DNA of 64,000 nt from contig NZ_CP048114.1 in the NCBI RefSeq assembly GCF_010093025.1, forward strand, positions 1,302,001 to 1,366,000. Reading direction: 5' to 3'. Under the pieces are notes generated by a model. It did no database searches. It had not been told where the DNA came from and worked only from the letters and a program-made list of their open reading frames with translations. This document shows, one piece after another, positions 1 to 8,884 of this stretch. This stretch comes from Edaphobacter sp. 12200R-103. GTDB taxonomy: Bacteria > Acidobacteriota > Terriglobia > Terriglobales > Acidobacteriaceae. A program made the translations under genes and the position numbers. Every line of letters begins with the position of its first letter. The first letter of the stretch is position 1.

Positions 1-456
1 CTGATGTTTGCCGACCGCGCCCAGTCAATCCACGAGATCATCCTCCCTGCTCTCGAATCGGGCGCCATCGTCCTCTGCGACCGCTACACCGACTCCTCCG
101 AGGCCTACCAGGGCGCGGGGCGCCAGCTCGGCAGTGAGCGCATCCTCACGATGCACCGCGCCGTCTGCGACGATCTACAGCCCGATCTCACTCTGCTGCT
201 TCTGCCATCGATTGAAGCCTCTCTTCGCCGCGCTCGCGGACGCAATAAGCGCCGTATGCAACAGAAGGGGCCCGATGAGAACCGTTTTGAACGCGAAGAT
301 GACGACTTCTATCGCCGCATCTATCGCGCCTACGAAGAGATCGCGGAGCGGGAGCCCCAGCGTGTCGTGCCCCTCCGCGAAGATGCCTCCATCGAGCAAA
401 TTGAGGAGAGAATTCACGAGATCGTATCAGCCCGCATCCCAGCGCCTGTCATCTAA
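1..456 (+). CDS. tmk: Thymidylate kinase (3' part, truncated by window edge)
   Basis: C-terminal 150 residues of dTMP kinase, which phosphorylates dTMP to dTDP for DNA synthesis in the cytoplasm. The visible part has the DRY motif and the SSEAYQGAGR stretch (about residues 26-40 from the first ATG) that contact dTMP. It is followed by an arginine-rich lid (RGRNKRR). The frame is open through base 1, so the P-loop half lies upstream of the window; the ATG at 4 is internal. The stop is 6 bases before the P450 start, so the two could be co-transcribed. Family assignment is secure. Confidence 0.93.
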   Translation: MMFADRAQSIHEIILPALESGAIVLCDRYTDSSEAYQGAGRQLGSERILTMHRAVCDDLQPDLTLLLLPSIEASLRRARGRNKRRMQQKGPDENRFEREDDDFYRRIYRAYEEIAEREPQRVVPLREDASIEQIEERIHEIVSARIPAPVI

Positions 457-462
457 TGCGGC

Positions 463-1848
463 ATGACGCATCATAAAGACAGAAGATGGAGACTTCCTCC
501 CGGACTGCCTTATCCGCTTCACTTTTATGCGTTAAAACCGTGGGTTAAGTTCGGTGAGCCCATCCGGCTCTTTGAGTACCTGCACCGCACCTATGGCCCC
601 ATCGCACACTACCGCTTCATGGGGACCCCCATCATCTTCCTCAACGATCCGGAGTACATCGGGGAGGTATTGGTTACTCAGGCGTCCTCCTTCGTCAAAG
701 AGCGCACCGTCCGCCGCATGAAGATTCTGCTCGGCGAAGGGCTGATTACCTCCGACGATCCCCTCCACATCCGGCAGCGACGCATCGTCGCTCCCGCCTT
801 TCACCGGCAGCGCATCGCCGCCTATGCCGATGAGATTGTCGCCAGCTCCGCTCGCCAGGCCGCCGCATGGAAAGACGGGGACACCCTCGACATCTCCGCC
901 GCCATGATGGCCCTCTCGCTAGAGATCGTCGCCCGGACGCTCTTCGATACAGAAGTCACCGATGAGATTCGCGGCATTAACGATGAGGTCAACGCGATCA
1001 TGGGCATCTATAACTTCCTCATCGCCTTCCCGCGCATGGAGAGTGTGCTGCACCTACCGATCCCCGGGGTCATGAAATTCCGACGCTCCAGGGAGCGGTT
1101 GGATCGCGCGGTCTACCGCCTGATCGAGGGACACAAGCGCGCAGGCGTCGATAAAGGAGATCTGCTCTCGATGCTGATCCGCAGCCGCGATGAGCAACCC
1201 GACTCCTCGGGCGAGCACACCGGCATGTCCGATACCCAGATTCGCGACGAGGTTCTCACCATCTTTCTCGCCGGGTACGAGACGACCGCGAATGCGCTCG
1301 CCTGGACCTGGTACCTGCTCTCGCAGAATCCCGAGGCAGAGGCAAAGCTGCACGCCGAACTCGACACTGTACTTGGGCACCGCCTGCCAACGCTCGCCGA
1401 TTACCCCGCGCTTCGTTACACCGAGCAGGTCTTCGCGGAATCCATGCGCCTCTATCCACCCGCCTGGGCCATGGGCCGGCAATCGACCCGACCCGTCACA
1501 CTAGGGCCTTACCGCATCCCACCGGGCGCTCATTTCTTCATGAGCCAGTACATCGTCAGCCGTACCCCTGAGTTCTATCCAGACCCGCTCCGCTTCAATC
1601 CGGATCGCTTTACCGTCGAAGCCAAAGCGGCGCGGCATCGTTTCACCTACTTCCCCTTCGGAGCAGGCTCACGACAATGCATCGGAGAAAACTTCGCCTG
1701 GATGGAGGGTGTGCTCGCCATCGCGACCATCGCCTCACGCTGGCGAATGACGTATCTGGGCTCGACTCCGCCTGTTCCGCAGGCAAAGATCACCCTGCGA
1801 CCGCGCGATCCCCTGATGGTAGGTCTGACAGCGCGCTACCGATCCTAG
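463..1848 (+). CDS. Cytochrome P450
   Basis: A 461-residue haem-thiolate monooxygenase. Seen: the I-helix oxygen-activation motif AGYETT (about 269-274), the K-helix ExxR (E326-R329), and the haem-binding loop FPFGAGSRQCIG with the axial ligand Cys406. There is no N-terminal membrane anchor, so it is a soluble bacterial P450, although the sequence style (PERF-like FNPDRF, TYFPFGAGSR) resembles the CYP4/CYP102-like branch. No ferredoxin or reductase gene is adjacent, so its electron partner and substrate are unknown. It starts 6 bases after tmk and its 3' end overlaps the convergent next gene by 4 bases. Confidence 0.92.
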   Translation: MTHHKDRRWRLPPGLPYPLHFYALKPWVKFGEPIRLFEYLHRTYGPIAHYRFMGTPIIFLNDPEYIGEVLVTQASSFVKERTVRRMKILLGEGLITSDDPLHIRQRRIVAPAFHRQRIAAYADEIVASSARQAAAWKDGDTLDISAAMMALSLEIVARTLFDTEVTDEIRGINDEVNAIMGIYNFLIAFPRMESVLHLPIPGVMKFRRSRERLDRAVYRLIEGHKRAGVDKGDLLSMLIRSRDEQPDSSGEHTGMSDTQIRDEVLTIFLAGYETTANALAWTWYLLSQNPEAEAKLHAELDTVLGHRLPTLADYPALRYTEQVFAESMRLYPPAWAMGRQSTRPVTLGPYRIPPGAHFFMSQYIVSRTPEFYPDPLRFNPDRFTVEAKAARHRFTYFPFGAGSRQCIGENFAWMEGVLAIATIASRWRMTYLGSTPPVPQAKITLRPRDPLMVGLTARYRS

Positions 1849-2429
1849 CGAATCCGGAAAACAAGGCCCGCGCTCACCTGCAACAGGTTCGAAGAGGGAT
1901 AGCTGGCAGTGACGTTCCCAATCGCAGCAGTGCTCATCGTTGCCAGCGAGCCATAACCGACCTCAATCGCTCTCAGGTCAACATGACTCCCCAGCTTGTA
2001 GTCTGCGCCGGCGTAGACCGCATATGTTCCCCTGCTCACGCGCACGGACGTATGCGGTGCCCGGGTGGTGCCTGCACCGCCGGAGAGCTGGACGTATGGT
2101 CGCCACGATGGCGAAAGGTTCTTCGCTACTACCCGCACGCCGATCAGAAAGTCGTTCAGCCGCGCGTTGTTTGCTCCGACATAGACGTCGCGCAGATCGA
2201 AACCCACGTCGACGTTCTTGCCGTGGAAGTGGTCGTAGTACCCTCCGATGCTGGCCCCCCAGAAGGTTCGCGAGGTCGTGCCGTCTCCCAGGAACGCGAA
2301 CGGCCCGGAATCCGGCTGCGAGTTGCTCACTCGAACAGCGATCGGGTTCACATAAAGGCCAACCTGCGCTTGAGAAGAGACAGGAATCAGAAACAATGCC
2401 GAGAGCACAACCGCAAACCACAATTTCAT
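1845..2429 (-). CDS. Small outer-membrane beta-barrel-like exported protein
   Basis: A 194-residue protein with a clear Sec signal peptide (hydrophobic stretch ending SSQAQ, about 1-21). The mature part is rich in alternating aromatic, glycine and polar strands (GASIGGYYDHF, FDLRDVYVGAN, YAVYAGADYKLG) and ends in a strand closing with FRIR. This is the pattern of an OmpA/porin-like eight-stranded barrel. Function is not recognisable; it could be a structural or adhesion barrel. The gene is convergent with the P450 and overlaps it by 4 bases. The barrel call is an inference from composition, not from a family motif. Confidence 0.7.
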   Translation of the reverse strand: MKLWFAVVLSALFLIPVSSQAQVGLYVNPIAVRVSNSQPDSGPFAFLGDGTTSRTFWGASIGGYYDHFHGKNVDVGFDLRDVYVGANNARLNDFLIGVRVVAKNLSPSWRPYVQLSGGAGTTRAPHTSVRVSRGTYAVYAGADYKLGSHVDLRAIEVGYGSLATMSTAAIGNVTASYPSSNLLQVSAGLVFRIR

Positions 2430-2634
2430 CTACACAGGTCCTTACTTCAAAGGGTGTCGGGAGACAACATTTTGCTATGCACTCAAGTGTATCGAGCGCA
2501 AGGGGATTCAGTACACCGCTGGCCGAAAAAGTTCTCCTTTAAAAGGATCGGAGCGACCGCATGAAATTTCAGCGATCCCCTAAAATCCCTCGATTGATCG
2601 AGACAGTTCGCTATCCGGCCCGCGCTTTTCCTGT

Positions 2635-3273
2635 CTAAGCAGACTTCTCCACCAGCCTGGGATTCAGCGTATAAGTCCCGGTCAGGGTCGCCCTGGCAAG
2701 AATATGCCCCTCCAGCGCCTTCTCGACACTGTCGCCCGTCAGGTGGCCATCGACCTCAATCCTCTCCACGTCCAGGGCGTACAGCGTAAAGACATAGTGA
2801 TGGACAATGGAGTCGTTCCACGGAGGGCACGGCCCGTCATAACCGTAATAATCCCCTTCCATCGCCGGATCGCTCGCGAACCACCCCGTGTAACTGTTGA
2901 TACCATGCCGCAGGCCCCCGGGAGCCGCCGGCCCTCGCTTGCCATGTGCCGTAATGCCATCGCTCTGGCTGCCCGCCGCAATCTCCCGCGCACCCCGAGG
3001 AAGATCCAGCAGAATCCAGTGGTAGAAGTTCACGCGCGGCAGATCGGCAGGAACGTCCCTGCCCTCTTTGTTCACATCGTCGCCTCTGCTGGGAACGTCC
3101 GGGTCATGGACGATCAGCGCAAACGACTCCGTCCCCTCTGGAACATCGCTCCACGCAAGCTGCGGGTTCCGGTTTTTGCTCAATGCTGCGTGATTCTTTG
3201 TATCCGGCACCGCAAAGGCGAACTCTCCGGGAATCGGCGCTCCATTCTTGAAGCTGCTGCTCGTCAGGTTCAT
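2635..3273 (-). CDS. YbhB/YbcL family Raf-kinase-inhibitor-like (PEBP) protein
   Basis: A 212-residue phosphatidylethanolamine-binding-protein fold. Characteristic pieces: the NPQLAWSDVPEGTESFALIVHDPD strand region with the DPDVPS ligand pocket, VNFYHWILLDLP, and YDGPCPPWNDSIVHHYVFTLYALD near the C-terminus. Bacterial members have no established substrate; E. coli YbhB and YbcL are the closest characterised relatives. The start at 3273 is preferred over an upstream in-frame ATG at 3324 because AAGGAG lies about 10 bases ahead of it and the protein then begins with the typical MNLTSSSFKNG. The gene is divergent from the aldo/keto reductase. Confidence 0.9.
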   Translation of the reverse strand: MNLTSSSFKNGAPIPGEFAFAVPDTKNHAALSKNRNPQLAWSDVPEGTESFALIVHDPDVPSRGDDVNKEGRDVPADLPRVNFYHWILLDLPRGAREIAAGSQSDGITAHGKRGPAAPGGLRHGINSYTGWFASDPAMEGDYYGYDGPCPPWNDSIVHHYVFTLYALDVERIEVDGHLTGDSVEKALEGHILARATLTGTYTLNPRLVEKSA

Positions 3274-3499
3274 GATCGAAAATCTCCTTGCTTCAAAATA
3301 CAAAACTTCTCGCCTCAGCCGCACTTCAGGTTCCGCGTCTCAGAAAACCAGCTCGTTGATCAAATCAGCGTATCTTCTTCGATCGAACGAGGTTCAGCCG
3401 TCATGCCCTTTTTCGATGAAAATCCCCACTGCATTGGAAGAATCGAAGCTCGCACCCGGAATCGCTACAGGAGTATCGTATCTCGCAAGAGAGGTGTCT

Positions 3500-4369
3500 A
3501 TGCTCAGGAGAGACTTCCTTCGCCGCTCCGCCAAAGGCCTCGGAGCCGCCTGGCTCGCCAGCAACTCCCCTGCTTCCGTGCTGGGTCTTGAGCCGCTCGC
3601 CAAAAAAGTAACTGCTCACGACGAGGTCGTCCTCGGCAAGACCGGCATCCGCACCTCACGGCTGGCCATGGGCACTGGGACTGTTGGCTTTGGCGGTGCA
3701 TCCAACCAGACTCGCATGGGATCCAATCCCTTCACAAAGCTCCTGCTCGACGGGTACCACGAGAATGGCCTGCGCTTCTTCGACACAGCAGACAGCTATG
3801 GCAGCCATCCCAATGTCCGTGAAGCCGTCAAGCAGCTTCCGCGCGACAAGGTCGTCATCATGACCAAGTCCGATACCCGCGATGCCGCAGGGCTGCGGCG
3901 CAACCTCGACCGCTATCGCCGCGAGCTGGGTGTGGACATGATCGACATCGTCCTCATCCACTGCGTCACCGAAGTCGATTGGACGACACGCTACCGCGGC
4001 GCCATGGACGTGCTCTCGGAGGCAAAGGAGAAGGGCGTCATCCGTGCCCATGGCTGTTCCTGCCATACCATCGAAGCGCTCCGTGCTGCAGCCGCCTCCC
4101 CCTGGGTCGAGATCGACCTCGTGCGCCTGAACCCCATCGGCTCTCACATGGACGCCGATCCTTCTACGGTCCTCAAGGAGATCCAAAAGATGCGCGCCGA
4201 TGGCAAAGGCATCGTCGGTATGAAGATCCTCGGCCAGGGCGACCTGCGCGACCGCCCCGCCGAAGCTATCCGTTATGGGCTCTCTACAGGCGTGCTGGAT
4301 GCCTTCACTATCGGAGCCGAGTCCCGTAAAGAACAGGATGGCCTGACGCGAATGATCGCCGCCGCTTGA
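3500..4369 (+). CDS. Tat-exported aldo/keto reductase
   Basis: A 289-residue protein opening with a twin-arginine leader (MLRRDFLRRSAKGLGAAWLAS). It is therefore exported folded, probably with NADPH or another cofactor bound. The barrel carries the AKR tetrad: Asp and Tyr in FFDTADSYG (about 93-100), Lys in VVIMTKSD (about 123) and His in DIVLIHC (about 155). The frame is open upstream to 3248, but the ATG at 3500 has GAGAGG just before it and starts the Tat signal. Such exported oxidoreductases are frequent in Acidobacteria, next to sugar-modifying proteins; the DUF1080 protein at 5746-6648 may be a functional relative. The substrate is unknown. Confidence 0.88.
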   Translation: MLRRDFLRRSAKGLGAAWLASNSPASVLGLEPLAKKVTAHDEVVLGKTGIRTSRLAMGTGTVGFGGASNQTRMGSNPFTKLLLDGYHENGLRFFDTADSYGSHPNVREAVKQLPRDKVVIMTKSDTRDAAGLRRNLDRYRRELGVDMIDIVLIHCVTEVDWTTRYRGAMDVLSEAKEKGVIRAHGCSCHTIEALRAAAASPWVEIDLVRLNPIGSHMDADPSTVLKEIQKMRADGKGIVGMKILGQGDLRDRPAEAIRYGLSTGVLDAFTIGAESRKEQDGLTRMIAAA

Positions 4370-4416
4370 ACATGACAGCGTAATAGCAGCAGATGGGAAG
4401 CCGCCTTCAACACGTC

Positions 4417-4452
4417 GTCATTCTGAGCGTAGCGAAGAATCCCTGTATTCTT
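4417..4452 (+). repeat. Dispersed short repeat, half-element A
   Basis: The 36-base segment GTCATTCTGAGCGTAGCGAA + GAATCCCTGTATTCTT belongs to a family seen also at 6846 (copy B) and 33456 (copy C) in this window. It lies in the 154-base space between the aldo/keto reductase and the catalase-like gene, which converge here. Confidence 0.6.
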
Positions 4453-4523
4453 CCGCACCGCCGCAGTATTCTGCTCCGCAAAAGAGACAGCCCACAAAGA
4501 CTGCCTCTTCAGCCCTCGGTTTC

Positions 4524-5459
4524 CTATTGCTCCGGGGCCGCTCTCCGCCTGCGCCCACTGATCAGGTAAACCGCCGCCCGCAGCTCCAGCAGTGGATCAT
4601 CGGAAGGCTCAATCCCATCCAGGCGCGGAATCGGATCGAAGATAATCTGCTTCTGCTCGTGCGCATTATCGGCCACCGGATCTTTCAGCTCCAGGGTGCC
4701 GAACTCAACCACCTTGCGATTCTGCGGCCAGTGGACCGTGACGTCGTTCACCACATCGCCATCCTCTGCGACCTGAACCGTAATCCTGAATCGGATCGGG
4801 CCCTTTCCAAGGCGCTCCGTCAGTTCGTCGAAGAGATAGTTCGGGCTCTTCGCGGCTGCGTCCTCCGCGCTCAAGTGCGCCACCTCGTCCTCCGGAGCGA
4901 TCGTGTAGCGTCCAAACCGGCTTACGCCGTCCTTATTGGTAAACTTCATCGCCGTAAGCCCGAAGTACTTTTCCTGAGCAAAGCTCACCGGCAGCGGAGT
5001 AATCGCCTGCACAAATGCCAGAGCCTTGGGATGACTCCCGACAAACTCCTGCACCTTTGCCTTGTCCTCCTGCGTCACCGCTCGCAGAAATTCCAGAAAC
5101 TCCCTGCCGTCCGTGGCTGGAAATGCATTCGCAGAGTGTGCCACGATATCGGTATGGACATGCTCGGCCAGGTTGAACCGGATCGCAAATCCCCTTGGAT
5201 CGGCTCCCATATCCGTGTCCGGTACCAGCGGCAGTCCCGTCGAGTCCGAGAATCTCACTGTCACCGGCGTTGAAGTCTGCACGGCATGCTGAGCCCGCGT
5301 CAGCGAGACCGCCTCTGCCGATGGCGTAAATGTGCCCGTCAGCATCATGCCCTTGGCATGGACCGGTCTGAATCCGGGATGGGGTCCAAAAACCTTCTCG
5401 AATGCACTCAGGATCTCTTCGCTCAGCGCAATCAGCTTCTCATCGTTCGGAAGTGGCAT
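4524..5459 (-). CDS. Catalase-family (SrpA-type) haem peroxidase
   Basis: A 311-residue mini-catalase. The catalytic His is His34 in RPVHAKG. The distal Asn region is AHSANAFPATDGREFLEFLRA (around 105-125), and the proximal haem region near the C-terminus reads LELRAAVYLISGRRRR with the presumed Tyr ligand. Members of this short family (about 300-350 residues, against about 480 for classical catalases) bind haem and act mainly as organic-peroxide peroxidases rather than true catalases. No signal peptide is present, unlike the periplasmic SrpA members, so it is probably cytoplasmic. The 286 bases upstream (5460-5745) hold no gene I can support. Confidence 0.88.
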   Translation of the reverse strand: MPLPNDEKLIALSEEILSAFEKVFGPHPGFRPVHAKGMMLTGTFTPSAEAVSLTRAQHAVQTSTPVTVRFSDSTGLPLVPDTDMGADPRGFAIRFNLAEHVHTDIVAHSANAFPATDGREFLEFLRAVTQEDKAKVQEFVGSHPKALAFVQAITPLPVSFAQEKYFGLTAMKFTNKDGVSRFGRYTIAPEDEVAHLSAEDAAAKSPNYLFDELTERLGKGPIRFRITVQVAEDGDVVNDVTVHWPQNRKVVEFGTLELKDPVADNAHEQKQIIFDPIPRLDGIEPSDDPLLELRAAVYLISGRRRRAAPEQ

Positions 5460-5745
5460 GATAAATCTCCTTCATCTCACAATGGCTTGGGTAAAAGATG
5501 GCGTCTCGAAAACGGCATGCAAAAGGCCGCGTTCCCACGTGAATCTGAGCCCGGACTACGAGGATTGTTCCTTATTTGTAGCAGAAACGACGAGAGCCTT
5601 CTTCAAAGGCAGAGGGAACGGCCCAGGAGCAGGAGACGTGCGGCAAGGGCGAACCCAATCGCCGCAACATCTCACTCCCCTGCTGAAGCTGCACTGAATA
5701 TGTGCGGGATGAGGCGGTTTGCCTCGCTCGACTCCACCCTAGTCC

Positions 5746-6648
5746 TTACTTGTCGAAGGTTCTCAACCAGATATCTCGCACCGAGATTTTCGACGGCTGG
5801 CTTTCAATCTCGAATCCGATCAGCCCCGGCTGGTTGTTCACCGAATCCTTGTTGTCATCGATAAACACCGCCATCAGCTGGCCGTTCATAATGTGCATCA
5901 TCACGCCCCCGCGCGCGATGACCTCATAGTCGTTCCACTCGTTCACCTTCACATAACCGCCGAGTGCCTGCTTATCCCCGATGTTTGCAACCAGGCGGTT
6001 CGGCTGCCCCGGCAGAGCCTCCGTCACCTGTCCGCGGTACGCCAGGATGCCCTGCATCGTGTTCTCGGAGTACCACTGCCCCGTATGATTTGCCGACGTC
6101 GCCGTCACCGGGAACCAGAAGTCCGCCTGCGGCCCCGTCATCATGAACTTCAGGTCATACGGAGGCACGCCCTTCGGCTGCGGACGCGTCCACGGAATTC
6201 CCGTCACGCTGCGATACTGAATTCCGCCGCCGCCACCCTTCTCGATCTTCATCTGCAGCTTCAGGTCGAAGTCCCGCGTCTTGTCGCCGCGATAGACGAT
6301 GTAGTTATTCCCCTTGGGCTTGCCCTCGTAGGTTTCGCCGATCATCATGCCGTCTTCCACCCGCCAGATACTCGGGTCTGCATCCCACCCGCTGAAGGTC
6401 TTGCCATCGAAGATCTGCTTGAACCCGGTGTGCTCGTCGATGTCATAGGGCGCGGGATCATGAAACTTTGGCATCCCCGGAAGCATCTTCCCGTCCGGCC
6501 CTTGCACCGGCGGACGTGCGGAAGGTGAAACCAGTGCGGGTGGAACCTCCTGGGCCTTTGCCAGCGGCAAAATGCTGAAAGCCCCTGCGGCATACACACA
6601 AAAACGAACGAAACTGGCTCGGTAAAACGGGCGAAAGAAGATTGGCAT
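5746..6648 (-). CDS. Exported DUF1080 (3-keto-disaccharide hydrolase-like) protein
   Basis: A 300-residue protein with an N-terminal signal peptide (FVRFCVYAAGAFSILPLAKAQ, cleavage about residue 33). It carries one DUF1080 concanavalin-like jelly roll: FKQIFDGKTFSGWDAD, IWRVEDGMMIGE, DFDLKLQMKIEKGGGGGIQYRS, VNEWNDYEVIARGGVMMHIMNGQLMAVFID, GLIGFEIESQPSKISVRDIWLRTF. Some DUF1080 proteins act on 3-keto-glucosides; others are probably carbohydrate-binding. It sits 0.3 kb from the catalase-like gene and in the same region as an exported aldo/keto reductase. The domain is certain, the activity is not. Confidence 0.88.
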   Translation of the reverse strand: MPIFFRPFYRASFVRFCVYAAGAFSILPLAKAQEVPPALVSPSARPPVQGPDGKMLPGMPKFHDPAPYDIDEHTGFKQIFDGKTFSGWDADPSIWRVEDGMMIGETYEGKPKGNNYIVYRGDKTRDFDLKLQMKIEKGGGGGIQYRSVTGIPWTRPQPKGVPPYDLKFMMTGPQADFWFPVTATSANHTGQWYSENTMQGILAYRGQVTEALPGQPNRLVANIGDKQALGGYVKVNEWNDYEVIARGGVMMHIMNGQLMAVFIDDNKDSVNNQPGLIGFEIESQPSKISVRDIWLRTFDK

Positions 6649-6845
6649 GGCTTTCAGACCTTCAAATTGAGACGTTTCAAAAACATCGAAAGTCTAGCTG
6701 CAGGAGAAGTTATTTGGCGAGAGCCAATGCGAAAATAAATCCGCACGGAATATTGACTCAGGGGATATTTTCCGCAGCCCGAGCTCACAGGTACGGTCAA
6801 AATCCCGGGCCCAGCCCTTCCGTCAAATCGGTTTACATAAAAAGT

Positions 6846-6890
6846 GTCATCCTGAGCGGAGCGTAGCGAAGTCGAAGGATCTGCGGTTTT
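6846..6890 (+). repeat. Dispersed short repeat, copy B
   Basis: Begins GTCATCCTGAGCGGAGCGTA and continues through GCGAAGTCGAAGGATCTGCGG. It is a diverged member of the family at 4417 and 33456. It lies in the 278-base spacer between the DUF1080 gene and the Hsp15-like gene; nothing else is recognisable there. Confidence 0.5.
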
Positions 6891-6926
6891 CCTCTTGTAC
6901 CCTAAACAACAGGGAGCAAGACCAAC

Positions 6927-7328
6927 TCACCTTCCCCGCAACCGGGTCATCACCCGCCGGTCCCGCTTCGTTGGCCGTCCACTCTCCCACGTCGATTCAT
7001 AGATCGGCATTGCCTTCTTCGCCTCCACCACTGCGGCCCGCGCTGCTTTGCTTTCGTCTGTCTCTCGATATAGCCCCTGAGCTAGCGCCGCCGGCCCTCT
7101 CACATCGCTCAACCCCAACACCTCGATCACGAACTCGCCGGAGTCATTCTTCACCCGCATCATCTCGCCAGCATGGACCTCTCGTGCCGCCTTCACAGGC
7201 TGCCAGGCCATCTCGCCCTTCTTCCAGTCAATCCGGCCCAACTCACACGCCTTCACTGCCAATGCACGCGTTTTGAAGAACCGCGCCGCCCAAAGCCATT
7301 TGTCCGTCCGTACGGAATCCATCCCCAT
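6927..7328 (-). CDS. S4-domain RNA-binding protein, Hsp15 (HslR) family
   Basis: A 133-residue protein with an S4 domain at its N-terminus: RTDKWLWAARFFKTRALAVKACELGRIDWKKGEM. A basic C-terminal tail follows (GRPTKRDRRVMTRLRGR). E. coli Hsp15 (HslR) binds 50S subunits carrying stalled nascent chains; this protein matches it in length and domain order. The start at 7328 follows GAGAGAGA at about 5 bases; an ATG two codons later (7322) is equally possible, and the frame is open to 7358. Sure of the S4 family, less sure of the ribosome-rescue role. Confidence 0.85.
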   Translation of the reverse strand: MGMDSVRTDKWLWAARFFKTRALAVKACELGRIDWKKGEMAWQPVKAAREVHAGEMMRVKNDSGEFVIEVLGLSDVRGPAALAQGLYRETDESKAARAAVVEAKKAMPIYESTWESGRPTKRDRRVMTRLRGR

Positions 7329-7382
7329 ATTTTCTCTCTCATGGGCAGGTATCCTCAAAACGAGTCTGCGGCTGGAGAGACT

Positions 7383-7760
7383 CTATCGGAGATTCGCTGG
7401 ATCGAACAGGCCGCGCGTCCGCCGGGTCACCAGCGGAAGCACCACAATCGTTCTTTCCTGCCAGTAGCCGAGGACGCCCAGGCCCCGCATCCTCTGTTGC
7501 GTCTCGTAGCGTGCATCCGACGCGTGCTGTTCCAGAAAACGGCTGGCCTCCACCCGCGTTGTAAAGGTAACGAAGTCGTCGGGATGGCGGTCTATATCCT
7601 CTCGCAGACTCTTCAGCAATGCATCGTCTGCAATGTCCTCTGGCAGGTTAATCACCACAGGCTGGTGCACGTGCAACTCCGTTCGCGTCGTCGCACTCGC
7701 CGTGGCACAAAGATGTCCGGCGAGAAACACGGCGATGGCGAATCTGAGAGCAACATGCAT
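7383..7760 (-). CDS. Hypothetical exported protein
   Basis: A 125-residue protein with a convincing signal peptide (MHVALRFAIAVFLAGHLCATASA, cleavage about 23). The mature part is short and mixed, with a helix-forming segment (DDALLKSLREDIDRHPDDFVTFTTRVEASRFLEQ) and a C-terminal strand (YWQERTIVVLPLV). I recognise no family. It is on the same strand as the Hsp15-like gene, ending 54 bases upstream of it. Confidence 0.6.
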   Translation of the reverse strand: MHVALRFAIAVFLAGHLCATASATTRTELHVHQPVVINLPEDIADDALLKSLREDIDRHPDDFVTFTTRVEASRFLEQHASDARYETQQRMRGLGVLGYWQERTIVVLPLVTRRTRGLFDPANLR

Positions 7761-7838
7761 CTTCCGATTCTGACCTCACCCCGTAACCACCGTAATGCCC
7801 CAAACGGGTTATGCGGCTCTCAACCCCGTTTCACCGCT

Positions 7839-8606
7839 CTAGACCCAGCCGCCGTCGATCACATAGCTCTGATTCGTAATAGCCGCGCTGTCATCGGAGG
7901 CGAGAAACAGCACCAGCCGCGCCACCTCCTCCGGCTCGATCAGGCGCTTCAACGCCTGTCGCTTCAGCACCTCGGCCTTATACTCCTCAGTCAGCCATAG
8001 CCGCCTCTGCCGCTCCGTGGCGATGGCGCCCGGCATCACGCAGTTCACCCGGATATTGTCCCCGCCCAGCTCATGGGCCAGCGTTCGGGTCAGCCCCACA
8101 ATGGCCGCCTTGGCGGTCACATATACCGGCACGCCAGTTGAGGGGATCACCCAGCTGATCGAGCTCATATTAATGATCGAGCCGCGCCCTGCCCTGCGCA
8201 TTGCCGGAACCACTGCCCGAGTCATGAAGAACTGGTGCTTCAGATTGACCGCCATCATTTGGTCCCAGCTCTCCGGGGTGACCTCATCGACGCTGTGGCG
8301 AGCGTCATTCGCCGCGTTGTTTACCAGAACGTCAACCATGCCAAACCGTGAGAGGATCTTCGAAACCGTCTCCTGAAGCTGATCGGCCAGGGTCAGGTCG
8401 CATGAGAAGAAGACGGGGGGCTTCAAACCGTCCTTCTGCAGTCGACCGCTCAGATCTGCAGCAGCATCTTCCTGAACATCCAGAAAGACCACCTGCGCCC
8501 GCTGTGCTGCAAAGCCTTCAACGATCGCCGCCCCGATTCCCGTTGCTCCTCCGGTCACCACCACCACCCGGCCTTCCAGGCTCGGATACGTTGCCCACCC
8601 GCTCAT
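7839..8606 (-). CDS. Short-chain dehydrogenase/reductase
   Basis: A 255-residue classical SDR. NAD(P) binding is at TGGATGIG (about 18-25), the structural motif is NNAAND, and the catalytic Ser sits in INMSSISW with Tyr-Lys in YVTAK. The C-terminus ends in the typical SYVIDGGWV. An acidic residue after the second strand (FLDVQEDAA) favours NAD+ over NADP+. AGGAG lies 5 bases before the ATG. The substrate is unknown; sugar or hydroxy-acid dehydrogenases of this family look alike. The 278 bases upstream (8607-8884) contain no recognisable gene. Confidence 0.88.
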   Translation of the reverse strand: MSGWATYPSLEGRVVVVTGGATGIGAAIVEGFAAQRAQVVFLDVQEDAAADLSGRLQKDGLKPPVFFSCDLTLADQLQETVSKILSRFGMVDVLVNNAANDARHSVDEVTPESWDQMMAVNLKHQFFMTRAVVPAMRRAGRGSIINMSSISWVIPSTGVPVYVTAKAAIVGLTRTLAHELGGDNIRVNCVMPGAIATERQRRLWLTEEYKAEVLKRQALKRLIEPEEVARLVLFLASDDSAAITNQSYVIDGGWV

Positions 8607-8884
8607 CGCGTCTCCTGTGCTCCCATCTAAAAGAATTCAGCCATCGCAAGACTCGTTCCCGCATGAAATCCTGTCAAGCCTGCCGATGAACTATCTACTG
8701 TCGGAGCAATCACTTTCGCAGTCCCGAACTGCCCACTCGAATTCTCTATACTGAAAGAAAGCCTCGAGCAAACGAAGGTCTGATCTGTCCTGACGTTGAT
8801 TTGTCATGACACGGTGTCGACCGAAAGTCCGGACCTAAGCATCTTTTTTCGAAGACTTTACGCAAAAACTGTATGGGAGCAGGC

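Noticed and set aside
5460..5745. Possible small gene or RNA in the 286-base gap before the catalase-like gene
   Set aside because: No consistent frame, no SD and no strong fold; only a weak GAGGC/GCCTC hairpin.
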